Positions 6,046 to 13,806 of a DNA stretch of 17,865 nucleotides are shown in pieces. This stretch comes from JALHST01 sp038316335 (GTDB lineage: Bacteria; Bacteroidota; Bacteroidia; Flavobacteriales; Flavobacteriaceae). Every line of letters starts with the position of its first letter. Position 1 is the first letter of the stretch. The position numbers were made by a program, and so were the translations under genes. Under the pieces are notes generated by a model. That model was not told the origin of the DNA and did not search any database. It saw only the letters and a list, made by a program, of their open reading frames with translations. Location: contig JBBQAM010000068.1 of the NCBI GenBank assembly GCA_038316335.1, forward strand, positions 1 through 17,865, in the 5' to 3' direction.

Positions 6046-7176
6046 TTGAAATTTACGCTACATCATACCGATCCTCTAAGTAAGGCACGTGCCGGAACAC
6101 TACTTACAGATCATGGCAGTATAGAAACGCCGATTTTTATGCCCGTAGGAACGGCCGCTTCTGTAAAAGGGGTACATCAAAGGGAACTGCGTGAGGAAAT
6201 CAACCCCGATATCATCCTTGGTAATACCTATCATCTTTTTTTAAGACCGAAAACCGAAATTATCAGGGCAGCAGGCGGTCTCCATAAATTTATGGGTTGG
6301 GACCGGAACATTCTGACCGATAGTGGAGGTTACCAAGTATATTCGCTTTCCGCGAACAGAAAAATAAAGGAGGAAGGCGTCAAGTTCAAATCACACATCG
6401 ATGGCTCCCTACATTTTTTTACTCCAGAGAATGTGATGGAAATTCAGCGGGAAATTGGGGCTGATATCATTATGGCTTTCGACGAATGCACCCCGTACCC
6501 ATGTGATTATGACTACGCAAAGCGTTCGATGCACATGACGCATCGCTGGCTGGATCGCTGTATGGCACATTTGGAAAAGACGCCCTTGTGCTATGATTTC
6601 TCCCAATCATTTTTTCCAATTGTCCAAGGTTCTACCTATAAAGACCTTCGTCAAGAGTCTGCCACGTATATTGCCAACGCAGGTGCCGATGGAAATGCCA
6701 TAGGCGGACTTTCAGTAGGGGAACCGGCCGAGGAGATGTACGCAATGACCGAGGTAGTATGCGCTATTTTGCCGGTAGACAAACCTAGATATTTAATGGG
6801 GGTCGGTACACCCATCAATATCCTGGAAAATATTGCCTTGGGTATCGATATGTTCGATTGTGTCATGCCAACTCGAAATGCTAGGAACGGAATGCTTTTT
6901 ACTGCTAATGGCACGATCAATATAAAAAACAAGAAATGGGAAGATGATTTTACGCCCATTGATGAAATGGGAACGACCTTTGTCGACAGGGAATATACCA
7001 AGGCCTATCTGCGACATTTGTTTGCAGCCAATGAATATTTGGGGAAGCAGATTGCAACGATCCACAATCTTGGCTTTTATATGTGGTTGGTCCGGGAGGC
7101 AAGAAAGCATATTTTAGCAGGGAGTTTTTATGATTGGAAGCAGAAGATGGTAAAACAAATGGATAAACGATTATAG
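6046..7176 (+). CDS. tgt: tRNA-guanine transglycosylase (queuine tRNA-ribosyltransferase)
   Basis: With a TTG start the protein has 376 residues and begins MKFTLHHTDP, the usual family N-terminus. It exchanges G34 of tRNAs Asp, Asn, His and Tyr for a queuosine precursor. Visible motifs are PVGTAASVKGV, the substrate-binding DSGGYQV (D92) and FDEC (D146), the GGLSVGE loop, and FDCVMPTRNARNG, which holds the nucleophilic aspartate (D271). The family's zinc site CxCx2C...H is degenerate: the cysteine segment reads EMGTTFVD (307-314) with no cysteine, while the histidine (H340, in TIHNLGFY) remains. The upstream TTG at 6016 is rejected because the -7 box lies inside the extension. The stop is directly followed by the GTG of the next gene, so the two form an operon. 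Confidence 0.93.
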   Translation: MKFTLHHTDPLSKARAGTLLTDHGSIETPIFMPVGTAASVKGVHQRELREEINPDIILGNTYHLFLRPKTEIIRAAGGLHKFMGWDRNILTDSGGYQVYSLSANRKIKEEGVKFKSHIDGSLHFFTPENVMEIQREIGADIIMAFDECTPYPCDYDYAKRSMHMTHRWLDRCMAHLEKTPLCYDFSQSFFPIVQGSTYKDLRQESATYIANAGADGNAIGGLSVGEPAEEMYAMTEVVCAILPVDKPRYLMGVGTPINILENIALGIDMFDCVMPTRNARNGMLFTANGTINIKNKKWEDDFTPIDEMGTTFVDREYTKAYLRHLFAANEYLGKQIATIHNLGFYMWLVREARKHILAGSFYDWKQKMVKQMDKRL

Positions 7177-8256
7177 GTGACCATAATTGACCGCTATATT
7201 TTAAAAAGATATTTGCTCACTTTTACGGTGATGCTCCTACTATTTATTCCTATTGGTATTATGGCCAACTTGGCGGAGCAGATCGGAAAGATGATCGACA
7301 ATGAGGCCCCTTTGAATGAAATATTGGTCTATTATCTGAATTTTACCATTTATATCGGGAATCTCCTGTTGCCTATTTTTCTATTTTTATCGGTAATTTT
7401 CTTCACATCGAAGCTGGCCAATAATACTGAAATCGTAGCAATTTTAAGTTCAGGGGTTTCTTATGGGCGTTTTTTAAGACCTTATCTTATCGGCGCCTCT
7501 TTAATGGCGGCGCTCATGTTCTTAATGGGAATGTTTATCGTACCAAAGGCGAGTGTTGGGTTCAATGAATTTATCTATAAATATTTAAAGAAAGGAAAAC
7601 AAGACCGGCAAACGGTGAATATTTTTAACCAATTGAATGAACATGATTTTATTTACGTAAGTAGTTTTGATCCTGCACGCCAATTAGGTAATAATTTTAC
7701 GTTCGAGCGATTCCATGATGATAATACCTTGGATTTTAAAATTTCGGCCTCCAATATACGATGGATTGAAAAGGATAGTCTGTATCGCCTGACAAACTAT
7801 AAAAAAAGGAAATTGGTGGGTGATTCTACCATTGTGAAGAGTATGTTGCGTCTGGACACTTTGTTTACTTTTAAAATTGACGACCTTACACCGGTTTCCT
7901 ACGTGGCTGAAACAAAGAACCTGTACCAATTGAATCGGTTTATCAAAGACCAAAAAAGTAAGGGAGCGGCCAATATCAACACCTATATTTTAGTCAAATA
8001 CAAACGGTGGGCACTTCCGATCACTGCTTTTATTCTCACGATTATAGCTGTTGCGGTATCGTCGGTAAAAAGGAGGGGCGGCATGGGCATTAATCTAGCC
8101 TTTGGCATTTTGGTGGCTTTTATATTTATTTTTTTTGACAGGGTATTCGGTACCTTGGCAGAACAGTCGGGGTTTTCACCACTTTTAGCAGTGCTGATCC
8201 CGAATAGTACCTTTAGCATTTTGGCAATTTACCTGTTGCAAAAAGCAAAACGATAA
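7177..8256 (+). CDS. LptF/LptG-type permease (YjgP/YjgQ family)
   Basis: The 359-residue protein has the six-helix plan of LptF/LptG. N-terminal helices lie near 12-30, 53-75 and 98-120, a soluble domain near 125-270, and three C-terminal helices near 277-295, 302-320 and 332-353. The opening TIIDRYILKRYLLTF is typical of the family. LptF/LptG form the inner-membrane part of the LptB2FGC exporter that drives lipopolysaccharide to the outer membrane; which of the two this is cannot be told. It starts with GTG immediately after the tgt stop (TAG-GTG, no gap), indicating translational coupling. The soluble domain matches beta-jellyroll domains in position and size only. Downstream, a hairpin without T-run (8282-8297) may end the transcript. 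Confidence 0.9.
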   Translation: MTIIDRYILKRYLLTFTVMLLLFIPIGIMANLAEQIGKMIDNEAPLNEILVYYLNFTIYIGNLLLPIFLFLSVIFFTSKLANNTEIVAILSSGVSYGRFLRPYLIGASLMAALMFLMGMFIVPKASVGFNEFIYKYLKKGKQDRQTVNIFNQLNEHDFIYVSSFDPARQLGNNFTFERFHDDNTLDFKISASNIRWIEKDSLYRLTNYKKRKLVGDSTIVKSMLRLDTLFTFKIDDLTPVSYVAETKNLYQLNRFIKDQKSKGAANINTYILVKYKRWALPITAFILTIIAVAVSSVKRRGGMGINLAFGILVAFIFIFFDRVFGTLAEQSGFSPLLAVLIPNSTFSILAIYLLQKAKR

Positions 8257-8281
8257 ATCCATCGCTTTAGGCGGCTTGGCC

Positions 8282-8297
8282 GGCATTAAAAAATGCC
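8282..8297. repeat. Small hairpin GGCATT-AAAA-AATGCC
   Basis: A perfect 6-bp stem with an AAAA loop lies 26 bp after the permease stop. No T-run follows on the plus strand, so it is at best a weak terminator or a 3'-end stability hairpin. Confidence 0.5.
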
Positions 8298-8326
8298 TTC
8301 CGAGTGACGGATGCCTAAGAAAATTT

Positions 8327-8334
8327 TATATTTG
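8327..8334 (+). promoter_or_regulatory. -7 promoter box of accA
   Basis: TATATTTG followed by CGC matches the Bacteroidota -7 consensus and lies 29 bp before the accA ATG. A -33 TTTG is not evident. Confidence 0.6.
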
Positions 8335-8363
8335 CGCTATCAAACGAACTAAACGACCCATTC

Positions 8364-9317
8364 ATGGAATATTTGGATTTTGAACTCCCCATCAAGGAAC
8401 TTGAGGAGCAATTGGATAAATGTCAGGTTATCGGGGAAGAGAGTGATGTTGATGTTTCCGAGACCTGTAAACAGATCGAGAAGAAACTTAATGAGACTCG
8501 GAAGGAAATCTATAAAAACCTGACCGCTTGGCAGCGCGTTCAACTCTCCAGGCATCCAAATAGGCCGTATACATTAGATTATATTAAGGCCATCTGTAAG
8601 GAAACCTTTCTTGAACTACATGGTGATCGAGGTGTCAAGGATGATAAGGCCATGATCGGTGGCCTCGGTAAAATTGGTGACCAGAGTTATATGTTTATCG
8701 GCCAACAAAAAGGGTACAATACCAAAACAAGACAGTACCGAAATTTTGGCATGGCGAATCCAGAGGGATATCGCAAAGCTTTGCGCCTAATGAAATCTGC
8801 CGAGAAATTTGGTATCCCCGTAGTCTGTCTGATCGATACCCCAGGTGCCTTTCCGGGAATCGAAGCAGAAGAACGTGGTCAGGGAGAGGCCATAGCGCGT
8901 AATATTATGGAAATGACGCGATTAAAAGTGCCTATTATCGTTGTAATCATAGGTGAGGGTGCCTCAGGGGGTGCCCTGGGCATTGGTGTCGGGGATAGGG
9001 TATTGATGCTCGAAAATACGTGGTACTCGGTAATCTCACCAGAATCTTGTTCTTCGATTCTTTGGCGAAGTTGGGAATATAAGGAACAAGCGGCCGATGC
9101 CCTAAAGCTTACCGCAACCGACATGAAAAAATTACAATTAATCGATGAAATCGTGCGAGAACCGGTAGGTGGGGCCCATACGTTTCGCGAAAAAACGTTT
9201 GAGATCGTAAAGAATAAGATAGTTGCCACATATGGCGAACTTGAAAAGTTATCACCAAAAGAATTGATCAACCAACGCATGGAAAAATATGCCAATATGG
9301 GCGTATTTAATGGTTAA
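8364..9317 (+). CDS. accA: Acetyl-CoA carboxylase, carboxyltransferase alpha subunit
   Basis: The 317-residue protein has the standard AccA length. The N-terminal coiled segment (about 6-55, rich in E and K) is followed by the crotonase-fold carboxyltransferase core. Features include WQRVQLSRHPNRPYTLDYI (56-74), GHRKG-type QQKGYNTKTR (114-123), MANPEGYRKALRLM (130-143), LIDTPGAFPG (156-165) and the oxyanion turn GEGASGGAL (197-205) with YSVISPE (221-227). It transfers the carboxyl group from biotin to acetyl-CoA, the first step of fatty-acid synthesis, together with AccD, which is not in the window. The gene appears to be transcribed alone from the box at 8327-8334. A weak GC hairpin with T-run follows (9355-9373). 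Confidence 0.97.
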   Translation: MEYLDFELPIKELEEQLDKCQVIGEESDVDVSETCKQIEKKLNETRKEIYKNLTAWQRVQLSRHPNRPYTLDYIKAICKETFLELHGDRGVKDDKAMIGGLGKIGDQSYMFIGQQKGYNTKTRQYRNFGMANPEGYRKALRLMKSAEKFGIPVVCLIDTPGAFPGIEAEERGQGEAIARNIMEMTRLKVPIIVVIIGEGASGGALGIGVGDRVLMLENTWYSVISPESCSSILWRSWEYKEQAADALKLTATDMKKLQLIDEIVREPVGGAHTFREKTFEIVKNKIVATYGELEKLSPKELINQRMEKYANMGVFNG

Positions 9318-9354
9318 TAGGTGATTTTAACAACCTTAGAAAAATCCATAATTC

Positions 9355-9373
9355 CCGGACTCCGGATTTTTTC
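9355..9373 (+). terminator. Probable weak terminator after accA
   Basis: CCGG (9355-9358) and CCGG (9362-9365) can form a 4-bp stem around ACT, followed by ATTTTTTC. An alternative longer stem pairs GAAAAATCC (9339-9347) with GGATTTTTT (9364-9372). Both place a T-run at the end, 40-55 bp past the accA stop. Confidence 0.5.
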
Positions 9374-9375
9374 TG

Positions 9376-9405
9376 TTATCAACACATTTTTGTAACTTAT
9401 CAACA
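9376..9405 (+). promoter_or_regulatory. Pair of DnaA-box-like 9-mers upstream of dnaB
   Basis: TTATCAACA occurs at 9376-9384 and again at 9397-9405, with start points exactly 21 bp apart (two helical turns). It differs at one base from the DnaA box TTATCCACA. A third, inverted and looser match TGTTGATTG lies at 9413-9421. Binding by DnaA is inference. Confidence 0.5.
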
Positions 9406-9447
9406 TCTTATTTGTTGATTGACTGTGAACATCGTCCACCCGATTCT

Positions 9448-9466
9448 AAGGTTAACTCAAGGTTAA
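9448..9466 (+). repeat. Direct repeat AAGGTTAA x2, 11-bp period, before dnaB
   Basis: AAGGTTAA occurs at 9448-9455 and 9459-9466, one helical turn apart, 18 bp before the preferred dnaB start. This geometry suits an activator or repressor half-site pair. A near-match -7 box (TATTTTCG) follows at 9472-9479. Confidence 0.5.
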
Positions 9467-9484
9467 ATGCATATTTTCGTACCC

Positions 9485-11032
9485 ATGGAAAAATCGAACC
9501 CCATAATCGGTCGCAAAATCGATAAATCGACGATCATAAGTCTCGAGCGTGGCAAAATACCACCACAATCAGTTGATTTAGAGGAAGTTGTTTTGGGCGC
9601 TATGATGATTGACAAAAAGGGCGTCGATGAAGTAATAGATATCCTACATCCTGATGTTTTCTATAAAGATGCGCATCGGCATATTTACGAGGCGATCTTC
9701 ATTCTCTTTGAAGAATCACAACCGGTCGATTTATTAACCGTTTCCGCCCAATTGAAAAAATCAGGTCATTTAGAGACGATAGGAGGGGATTTTTATTTGA
9801 TAAAATTAACCCAAAAGGTTGCTTCTTCGGCACACATCGAATTCCATGCGCGCATCATCCTACAAAAATACATTCAACGATCCTTGATTAAAATTTCGAA
9901 TGAAATCATCGAGGAAGCCTATGATGAGTCCACCGATGTATTCGATCTTTTAGACAATGCCGAAGCAAAACTATACGAGGTTACCCAAGGCAATTTAAAA
10001 CGTTCTGCTGAAACCGCCCAAAATCTTGTCATACAGGCTAAAAAGCGAATAGAGGAGATTGCGAACAAAGAAGGTCTTAGTGGTATCCCATCAGGTTTTG
10101 ACAAGGTAGATAAATTGACATCGGGATGGCAGCCCAGTGACCTAGTGATCATTGCTGCGCGTCCGGGGATGGGAAAAACGGCCCTGACCCTCTCCATGGC
10201 CAGGAATATGGCCGTGAATTCAGACATTCCCGTCGCCTTCTTTTCGTTGGAAATGTCATCCGTTCAATTGATTACACGACTTATTTCTTCCGAAACCGGA
10301 CTGTCCTCTGAAAAATTGCGGACCGGCCGACTTGAAAAACACGAATGGGAGCAATTGAACGTTAAGGTAAAGGCGCTTGAGAAAGCACCGCTGTACATTG
10401 ATGACACCCCTTCACTTTCAATTTTTGATTTGCGGGCGAAAGCGCGCAGATTGTCATCCCAACATGGTATTAAGCTGATCGTGATCGACTATTTACAATT
10501 GATGACTGCTGGCGGTAGCCAAAAAGGCGGTAATAGGGAACAGGAAATTTCTACTATTTCACGAAACTTAAAGGCCTTGGCCAAAGAGCTGAACGTCCCC
10601 GTCATTGCCCTCTCCCAATTATCAAGGGCAGTTGAAACCAGGGGTGGTAGTAAAAGACCGATTCTTTCGGATCTTCGAGAATCAGGGGCCATCGAACAGG
10701 ATGCCGACATTGTTTCGTTTATCTACCGACCTGAATACTACAAAATCGACGAGTGGGATGATGAGGAGAGAACGCCCACTGCTGGGCAAGCTGAATTTAT
10801 AGTTGCGAAGCACCGAAATGGTGGCTTGGATAATATTCGTCTGAAATTCATTGGACAATTGGGTAAATTCGATAATTTGGATGATTTCGATTCCCCTTTT
10901 GAATTTCAATCAAAAATGAATGTGAATCAAGAAAATCCGTTTATCACTAAAAAATTCCCGGAGGCCAATGAAGCTTTTGGAAGTGCAATGAACCAAGATG
11001 AGGATCTAGGCGATAATGACGTCCCTTTTTAA
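9485..11032 (+). CDS. dnaB: Replicative DNA helicase DnaB
   Basis: From the preferred ATG the product has 515 residues. The N-terminal DnaB domain begins at PPQSVDLEEVVLGAMM, followed by a linker and the RecA-like motor. Motor motifs are Walker A ARPGMGKTAL, the FFSLEMS segment, Walker B LIVIDYLQLM, the sensor SQLSRAVE, and the arginine-finger region VAKHRNGG. It unwinds DNA at the replication fork and loads primase. No intein is present at the usual P-loop position. The last 50 residues beyond the motor are acidic and flexible and end in DNDVPF, like the tip of SSB. An upstream in-frame ATG (9467) would add six residues; it is disfavoured because homologues begin near MEKSNPI. No replication gene flanks it. 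Confidence 0.97.
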   Translation: MEKSNPIIGRKIDKSTIISLERGKIPPQSVDLEEVVLGAMMIDKKGVDEVIDILHPDVFYKDAHRHIYEAIFILFEESQPVDLLTVSAQLKKSGHLETIGGDFYLIKLTQKVASSAHIEFHARIILQKYIQRSLIKISNEIIEEAYDESTDVFDLLDNAEAKLYEVTQGNLKRSAETAQNLVIQAKKRIEEIANKEGLSGIPSGFDKVDKLTSGWQPSDLVIIAARPGMGKTALTLSMARNMAVNSDIPVAFFSLEMSSVQLITRLISSETGLSSEKLRTGRLEKHEWEQLNVKVKALEKAPLYIDDTPSLSIFDLRAKARRLSSQHGIKLIVIDYLQLMTAGGSQKGGNREQEISTISRNLKALAKELNVPVIALSQLSRAVETRGGSKRPILSDLRESGAIEQDADIVSFIYRPEYYKIDEWDDEERTPTAGQAEFIVAKHRNGGLDNIRLKFIGQLGKFDNLDDFDSPFEFQSKMNVNQENPFITKKFPEANEAFGSAMNQDEDLGDNDVPF

Positions 11033-11121
11033 AGGCATTTCATAATAATCAGCGGTCACCTGAACAGAATTGATTCTTCAACCTGCATCGTATCTTACGA
11101 AATGTTTAACGGGACCTTAGG

Positions 11122-11150
11122 TTGAAGTGCGCGTTTTTCCCGTAACTTTG
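11122..11150 (+). promoter_or_regulatory. Promoter of the secreted-protein gene
   Basis: TTG (11122-11124) is followed after 18 nt by TAACTTTG (11143-11150), a good -7 box. It ends 27 bp before the ATG. The spacing is one base short of the common range. Confidence 0.6.
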
Positions 11151-11177
11151 ATTCAGTAACGGCAGTGAAGACGAGTT

Positions 11178-12440
11178 ATGCGAAGTACTTTTTTTTTCTT
11201 TTTATTTCTACTATTTTCCTTGAATAGCTTCGCATCGGCCCTACTGATTCCGATGGACGCCGAAGGTCAAGAAAATCACCTAAAAGCCTATGGAATAACC
11301 TATTGGGTACTTTCTAAACAACAAAAGGTACAGTGGTTATTAAACTATCGCGGCGGATCTTTCTTATTGCCCGATGGAGAGAATATTCGTAAAGAGTGTC
11401 AAATACGCGGGGTATCGTATGAGATCCTTTCCGATGCCCAGACACAACAAATTTTAGATGAAATTGCGAGTCCTTCGCAAAACCAAGAAGCGGTCGTTCT
11501 TGAAAAGGCCCCGAAAATAGCGGTGTATTCTCCCAAAGGAAATCAGCCATGGGACGACGCCGTGACCATGGTCCTGACCTATGCCGAAATACCGTATGAG
11601 ACCATTTACGATGAAGAGGTATTGAATGATAAATTACTGCTTTTTGATTGGCTGCACCTGCATCACGAGGATTTTACCGGGCAATATGGAAAATTTTATG
11701 GAGCGTATCGTGCTGCGCCATGGTATATCGAACAAAAACAAGAGGCTGAAGCACTTGCCACCAAGCTGGGATTTGCCAAGGTTTCTGAAGAAAAGCGAGC
11801 GGTCGCCTTGAAAATACGAAATTATGTCATTGGGGGAGGTTTTATGTTCGCCATGTGTTCTGCTACCGACAGTTTTGATATTGCCCTTGCCGCCGATGGT
11901 GTAGACATCTGTGAGCCGATGTTCGATGGAGACCCTTCTGATGCCAATTATCAGGCTAAGTTGGATTTCACAAAGACATTTGCCTTTACAAATTTTATTT
12001 TGGAGCGCAGTCCGTTGCGATATGAGTTCTCATCGATCGATATGACCGATCGAAGGGGCAATGTCCCCAAAGAGTCGGATTACTTCTCCCTAATGGATTT
12101 TTCGGCCAAATGGGATCCCATACCCACCATGTTATGTCAGAATCATACAGCGCTGGTCAAAGGATTTATGGGGCAGACAACGGCATTTTCGGCCGATCAA
12201 ATAAAGCCGACTGTGCTAATATTGGGGGAAAATAAGCTCAATGGTGAAGCCCGCTATATACATGGCATTAAGGGCAAAGGCTTCTTCACTTTTTATGGGG
12301 GCCATGATCCCGAAGACTATCAGCATAGGGTAGGGGACCCGAAAACCGAATTGGAGCTACATCCCAATTCCCCGGGATATCGACTAATTTTAAACAATGT
12401 TTTGTTTCCAGCGGCCAAGAAAAAGAAACAAAAGACCTAA
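11178..12440 (+). CDS. Secreted protein of unknown function (often labelled 'asparagine synthetase B')
   Basis: The 420-residue protein has a signal peptide (MRSTFFFFLFLLFSLNSFASA) and then LLIPMDAEGQENHLKAYGITYWVL, so it is probably periplasmic. From memory, flavobacterial relatives are often labelled 'asparagine synthetase B', but neither the N-terminal nucleophilic Cys2 nor the synthetase SGGxDS loop is present, so that name is not supported. Residues about 110-330 suggest a class I glutamine-amidotransferase-like fold: IAVYSPKG strand start, then GGGFMFAMCSAT with a cysteine at a nucleophile-elbow position, and late ARYIHGIKGKGFFTFYGGHDPED, with a histidine suitable for a catalytic pair. 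Fold and activity are inference. The gene is transcribed alone; its stop overlaps the convergent HAD gene's stop by 4 bp. Confidence 0.8.
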   Translation: MRSTFFFFLFLLFSLNSFASALLIPMDAEGQENHLKAYGITYWVLSKQQKVQWLLNYRGGSFLLPDGENIRKECQIRGVSYEILSDAQTQQILDEIASPSQNQEAVVLEKAPKIAVYSPKGNQPWDDAVTMVLTYAEIPYETIYDEEVLNDKLLLFDWLHLHHEDFTGQYGKFYGAYRAAPWYIEQKQEAEALATKLGFAKVSEEKRAVALKIRNYVIGGGFMFAMCSATDSFDIALAADGVDICEPMFDGDPSDANYQAKLDFTKTFAFTNFILERSPLRYEFSSIDMTDRRGNVPKESDYFSLMDFSAKWDPIPTMLCQNHTALVKGFMGQTTAFSADQIKPTVLILGENKLNGEARYIHGIKGKGFFTFYGGHDPEDYQHRVGDPKTELELHPNSPGYRLILNNVLFPAAKKKKQKT

Positions 12441-13237
12441 TGGGCCAATAATTTTGCCAAAATCCGCTCCACCCCGAAGTCATTATTACTTGTGGTAACA
12501 TAGGAGGCGGCCGCTTTCACGTTCGGATGGGCATTCGCCATGGCAAAACTATAATCAGCCAAAGCCAACATCTCAAGGTCGTTATTGTAATCGCCGAAGA
12601 CCATGGTTTCCGATGGACGAATATTATAGAGTCGTTGCACTTTTTCCAAGGCGAATCCCTTGTGCGCATTGGGGCTTGAAACATCTACCCAGTTTTCACC
12701 GGAGACCTTGACCTTCAGTTTGCCTTCCAAATGCCGTACCATTGGATAAACGTATTTTTCAGAACTTTCGAAATGGAAAAGCGCAATTTTAAGGATTTCC
12801 CCTTCAAACGATTTTAGGTCATCCAATAATTCAAATTCGGAGTAATATTCTTTTAATCTATCAATAAACTTTTGAGAATTTCCTTGAAGATAGGCATTGT
12901 TTTTGCCACATAGAACGGGATGCACCTCGTGCATATCTGCGAAAATATGCAAGACCTCATTTTTAGATTCATTGTCCAAGGGTGTTACGACCAGTTCAGT
13001 GTCATGCTGCATGGCAAAACCACCATTTTCCGCAATTACGATGATATCGTCCTTAATAGGATACAACTTATCTACTATGCTGTTATACTGTCGCCCACTG
13101 GCGGCAACGAATCGAATATCACGTTTCTTAAGCTGCTCAAAAAGTTCGAAGAAATAGTCACTCACCTCATGTTCCGAGTTGAGCAAGGTCCCATCCATAT
13201 CAGCAACTACTAATTTAATTTTTGAAAGATCCATCAA
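12437..13237 (-). CDS. Cof-type HAD-superfamily hydrolase (sugar/nucleotide phosphatase)
   Basis: The protein (266 residues) has all four HAD motifs: DMDGT (13-17, nucleophile D13 and acid D15), SGR (47-49), K193 in NAHKGFALEKV, and GDYNND (215-220). The long insert between motifs II and III is the C2B cap of the Cof/YidA subfamily, which dephosphorylates small phosphorylated metabolites such as sugar phosphates, pyridoxal phosphate or FMN. The substrate cannot be read from the sequence. The start is MMDLSKIKL; either Met could serve. A TTG-N21-TACCTTTG promoter lies upstream at 13254-13286, and the gene runs tail to tail into the secreted-protein gene without a visible terminator. Confidence 0.92.
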   Translation of the reverse strand: MMDLSKIKLVVADMDGTLLNSEHEVSDYFFELFEQLKKRDIRFVAASGRQYNSIVDKLYPIKDDIIVIAENGGFAMQHDTELVVTPLDNESKNEVLHIFADMHEVHPVLCGKNNAYLQGNSQKFIDRLKEYYSEFELLDDLKSFEGEILKIALFHFESSEKYVYPMVRHLEGKLKVKVSGENWVDVSSPNAHKGFALEKVQRLYNIRPSETMVFGDYNNDLEMLALADYSFAMANAHPNVKAAASYVTTSNNDFGVERILAKLLAH

Positions 13238-13253
13238 CCTATAATTATTGGTG

Positions 13254-13286
13254 CAAAGGTATTTTATATGAATTCATTAAGACAAT
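13254..13286 (-). promoter_or_regulatory. Promoter of the HAD hydrolase gene
   Basis: On the minus strand ATTG (13283-13286) is followed after 21 nt by TACCTTTG (13254-13261), 16 nt before the ATG. It fits the Bacteroidota consensus. The divergent YjbQ gene has no equally good box; TAAGTTTA near 13296 is the nearest. Confidence 0.65.
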
Positions 13287-13334
13287 TAAATTGCATAAGT
13301 TTATGGTTGATTCGTAATGACAACTCCCATAGTA

Positions 13335-13757
13335 ATGAAGCTGTATCAAAAGGAAATACGATTGCAACCCTACAAAAGAGGTTTTCATTTGATTACTAGG
13401 GAGGTACTTGGTGCTATTGCCGAACTTGCAACCATTGAAAGCGGATTGCTGCATGTATTTATTAAGCACACCTCCGCAAGTCTTACTATAAATGAGAATG
13501 CCGACGCCAGCGTTCGCGAAGATTTTGAACGGCATATGAATGTATTGGTTCCTGAAAGGGCCACCTATTATACACATACTTTTGAAGGTGATGATGATAT
13601 GCCAGCACACATAAAGACCTCCTTAATGGGAAGTTCTGTTCAAATTCCTATTACCCACGGGAGATTGAATCTAGGCGTTTGGCAAGGAGTTTATCTCTGC
13701 GAACATCGTGATCATGCCGTAGGCCGGGAGTTGGTAATAACGGCATATGGTACTTAA
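13335..13757 (+). CDS. YjbQ/UPF0047 family protein (secondary thiamine-phosphate synthase type)
   Basis: The product has 140 residues, the typical size for the YjbQ family. Family signatures are HVFIKHTSASLTINENAD, the acidic EDFERHMN, EGDDDMPAHIKTSLMGSS and VQIPITHGRLNLGVWQGVYL followed by CEHRDH. E. coli YjbQ can replace ThiE weakly when overexpressed, hence the name; the natural role is unsettled. Conserved histidines suggest metal binding. The ATG at 13335 (MKLYQKEIRL) matches the usual start; the upstream in-frame ATG at 13317 would add six residues. It is followed after 49 bp by the EF-hand gene on the same strand, so they may share a transcript. No thiamine gene is nearby. Confidence 0.9.
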   Translation: MKLYQKEIRLQPYKRGFHLITREVLGAIAELATIESGLLHVFIKHTSASLTINENADASVREDFERHMNVLVPERATYYTHTFEGDDDMPAHIKTSLMGSSVQIPITHGRLNLGVWQGVYLCEHRDHAVGRELVITAYGT

Positions 13758-13806
13758 ATTAGTAGCGAAATTATAATAGATTAGGGGAACGTTTAAAATA
13801 GTAGAA

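Noticed and set aside
11188..11210. Phase-variable poly-T tract at the start of the secreted-protein gene
   Set aside because: The T9 run simply encodes the phenylalanine-rich signal peptide and is interrupted by C; no evidence for slippage.
13245..13610. Open frame antisense to the YjbQ gene
   Set aside because: It is a shadow of the strongly conserved YjbQ coding frame and overlaps the HAD promoter.
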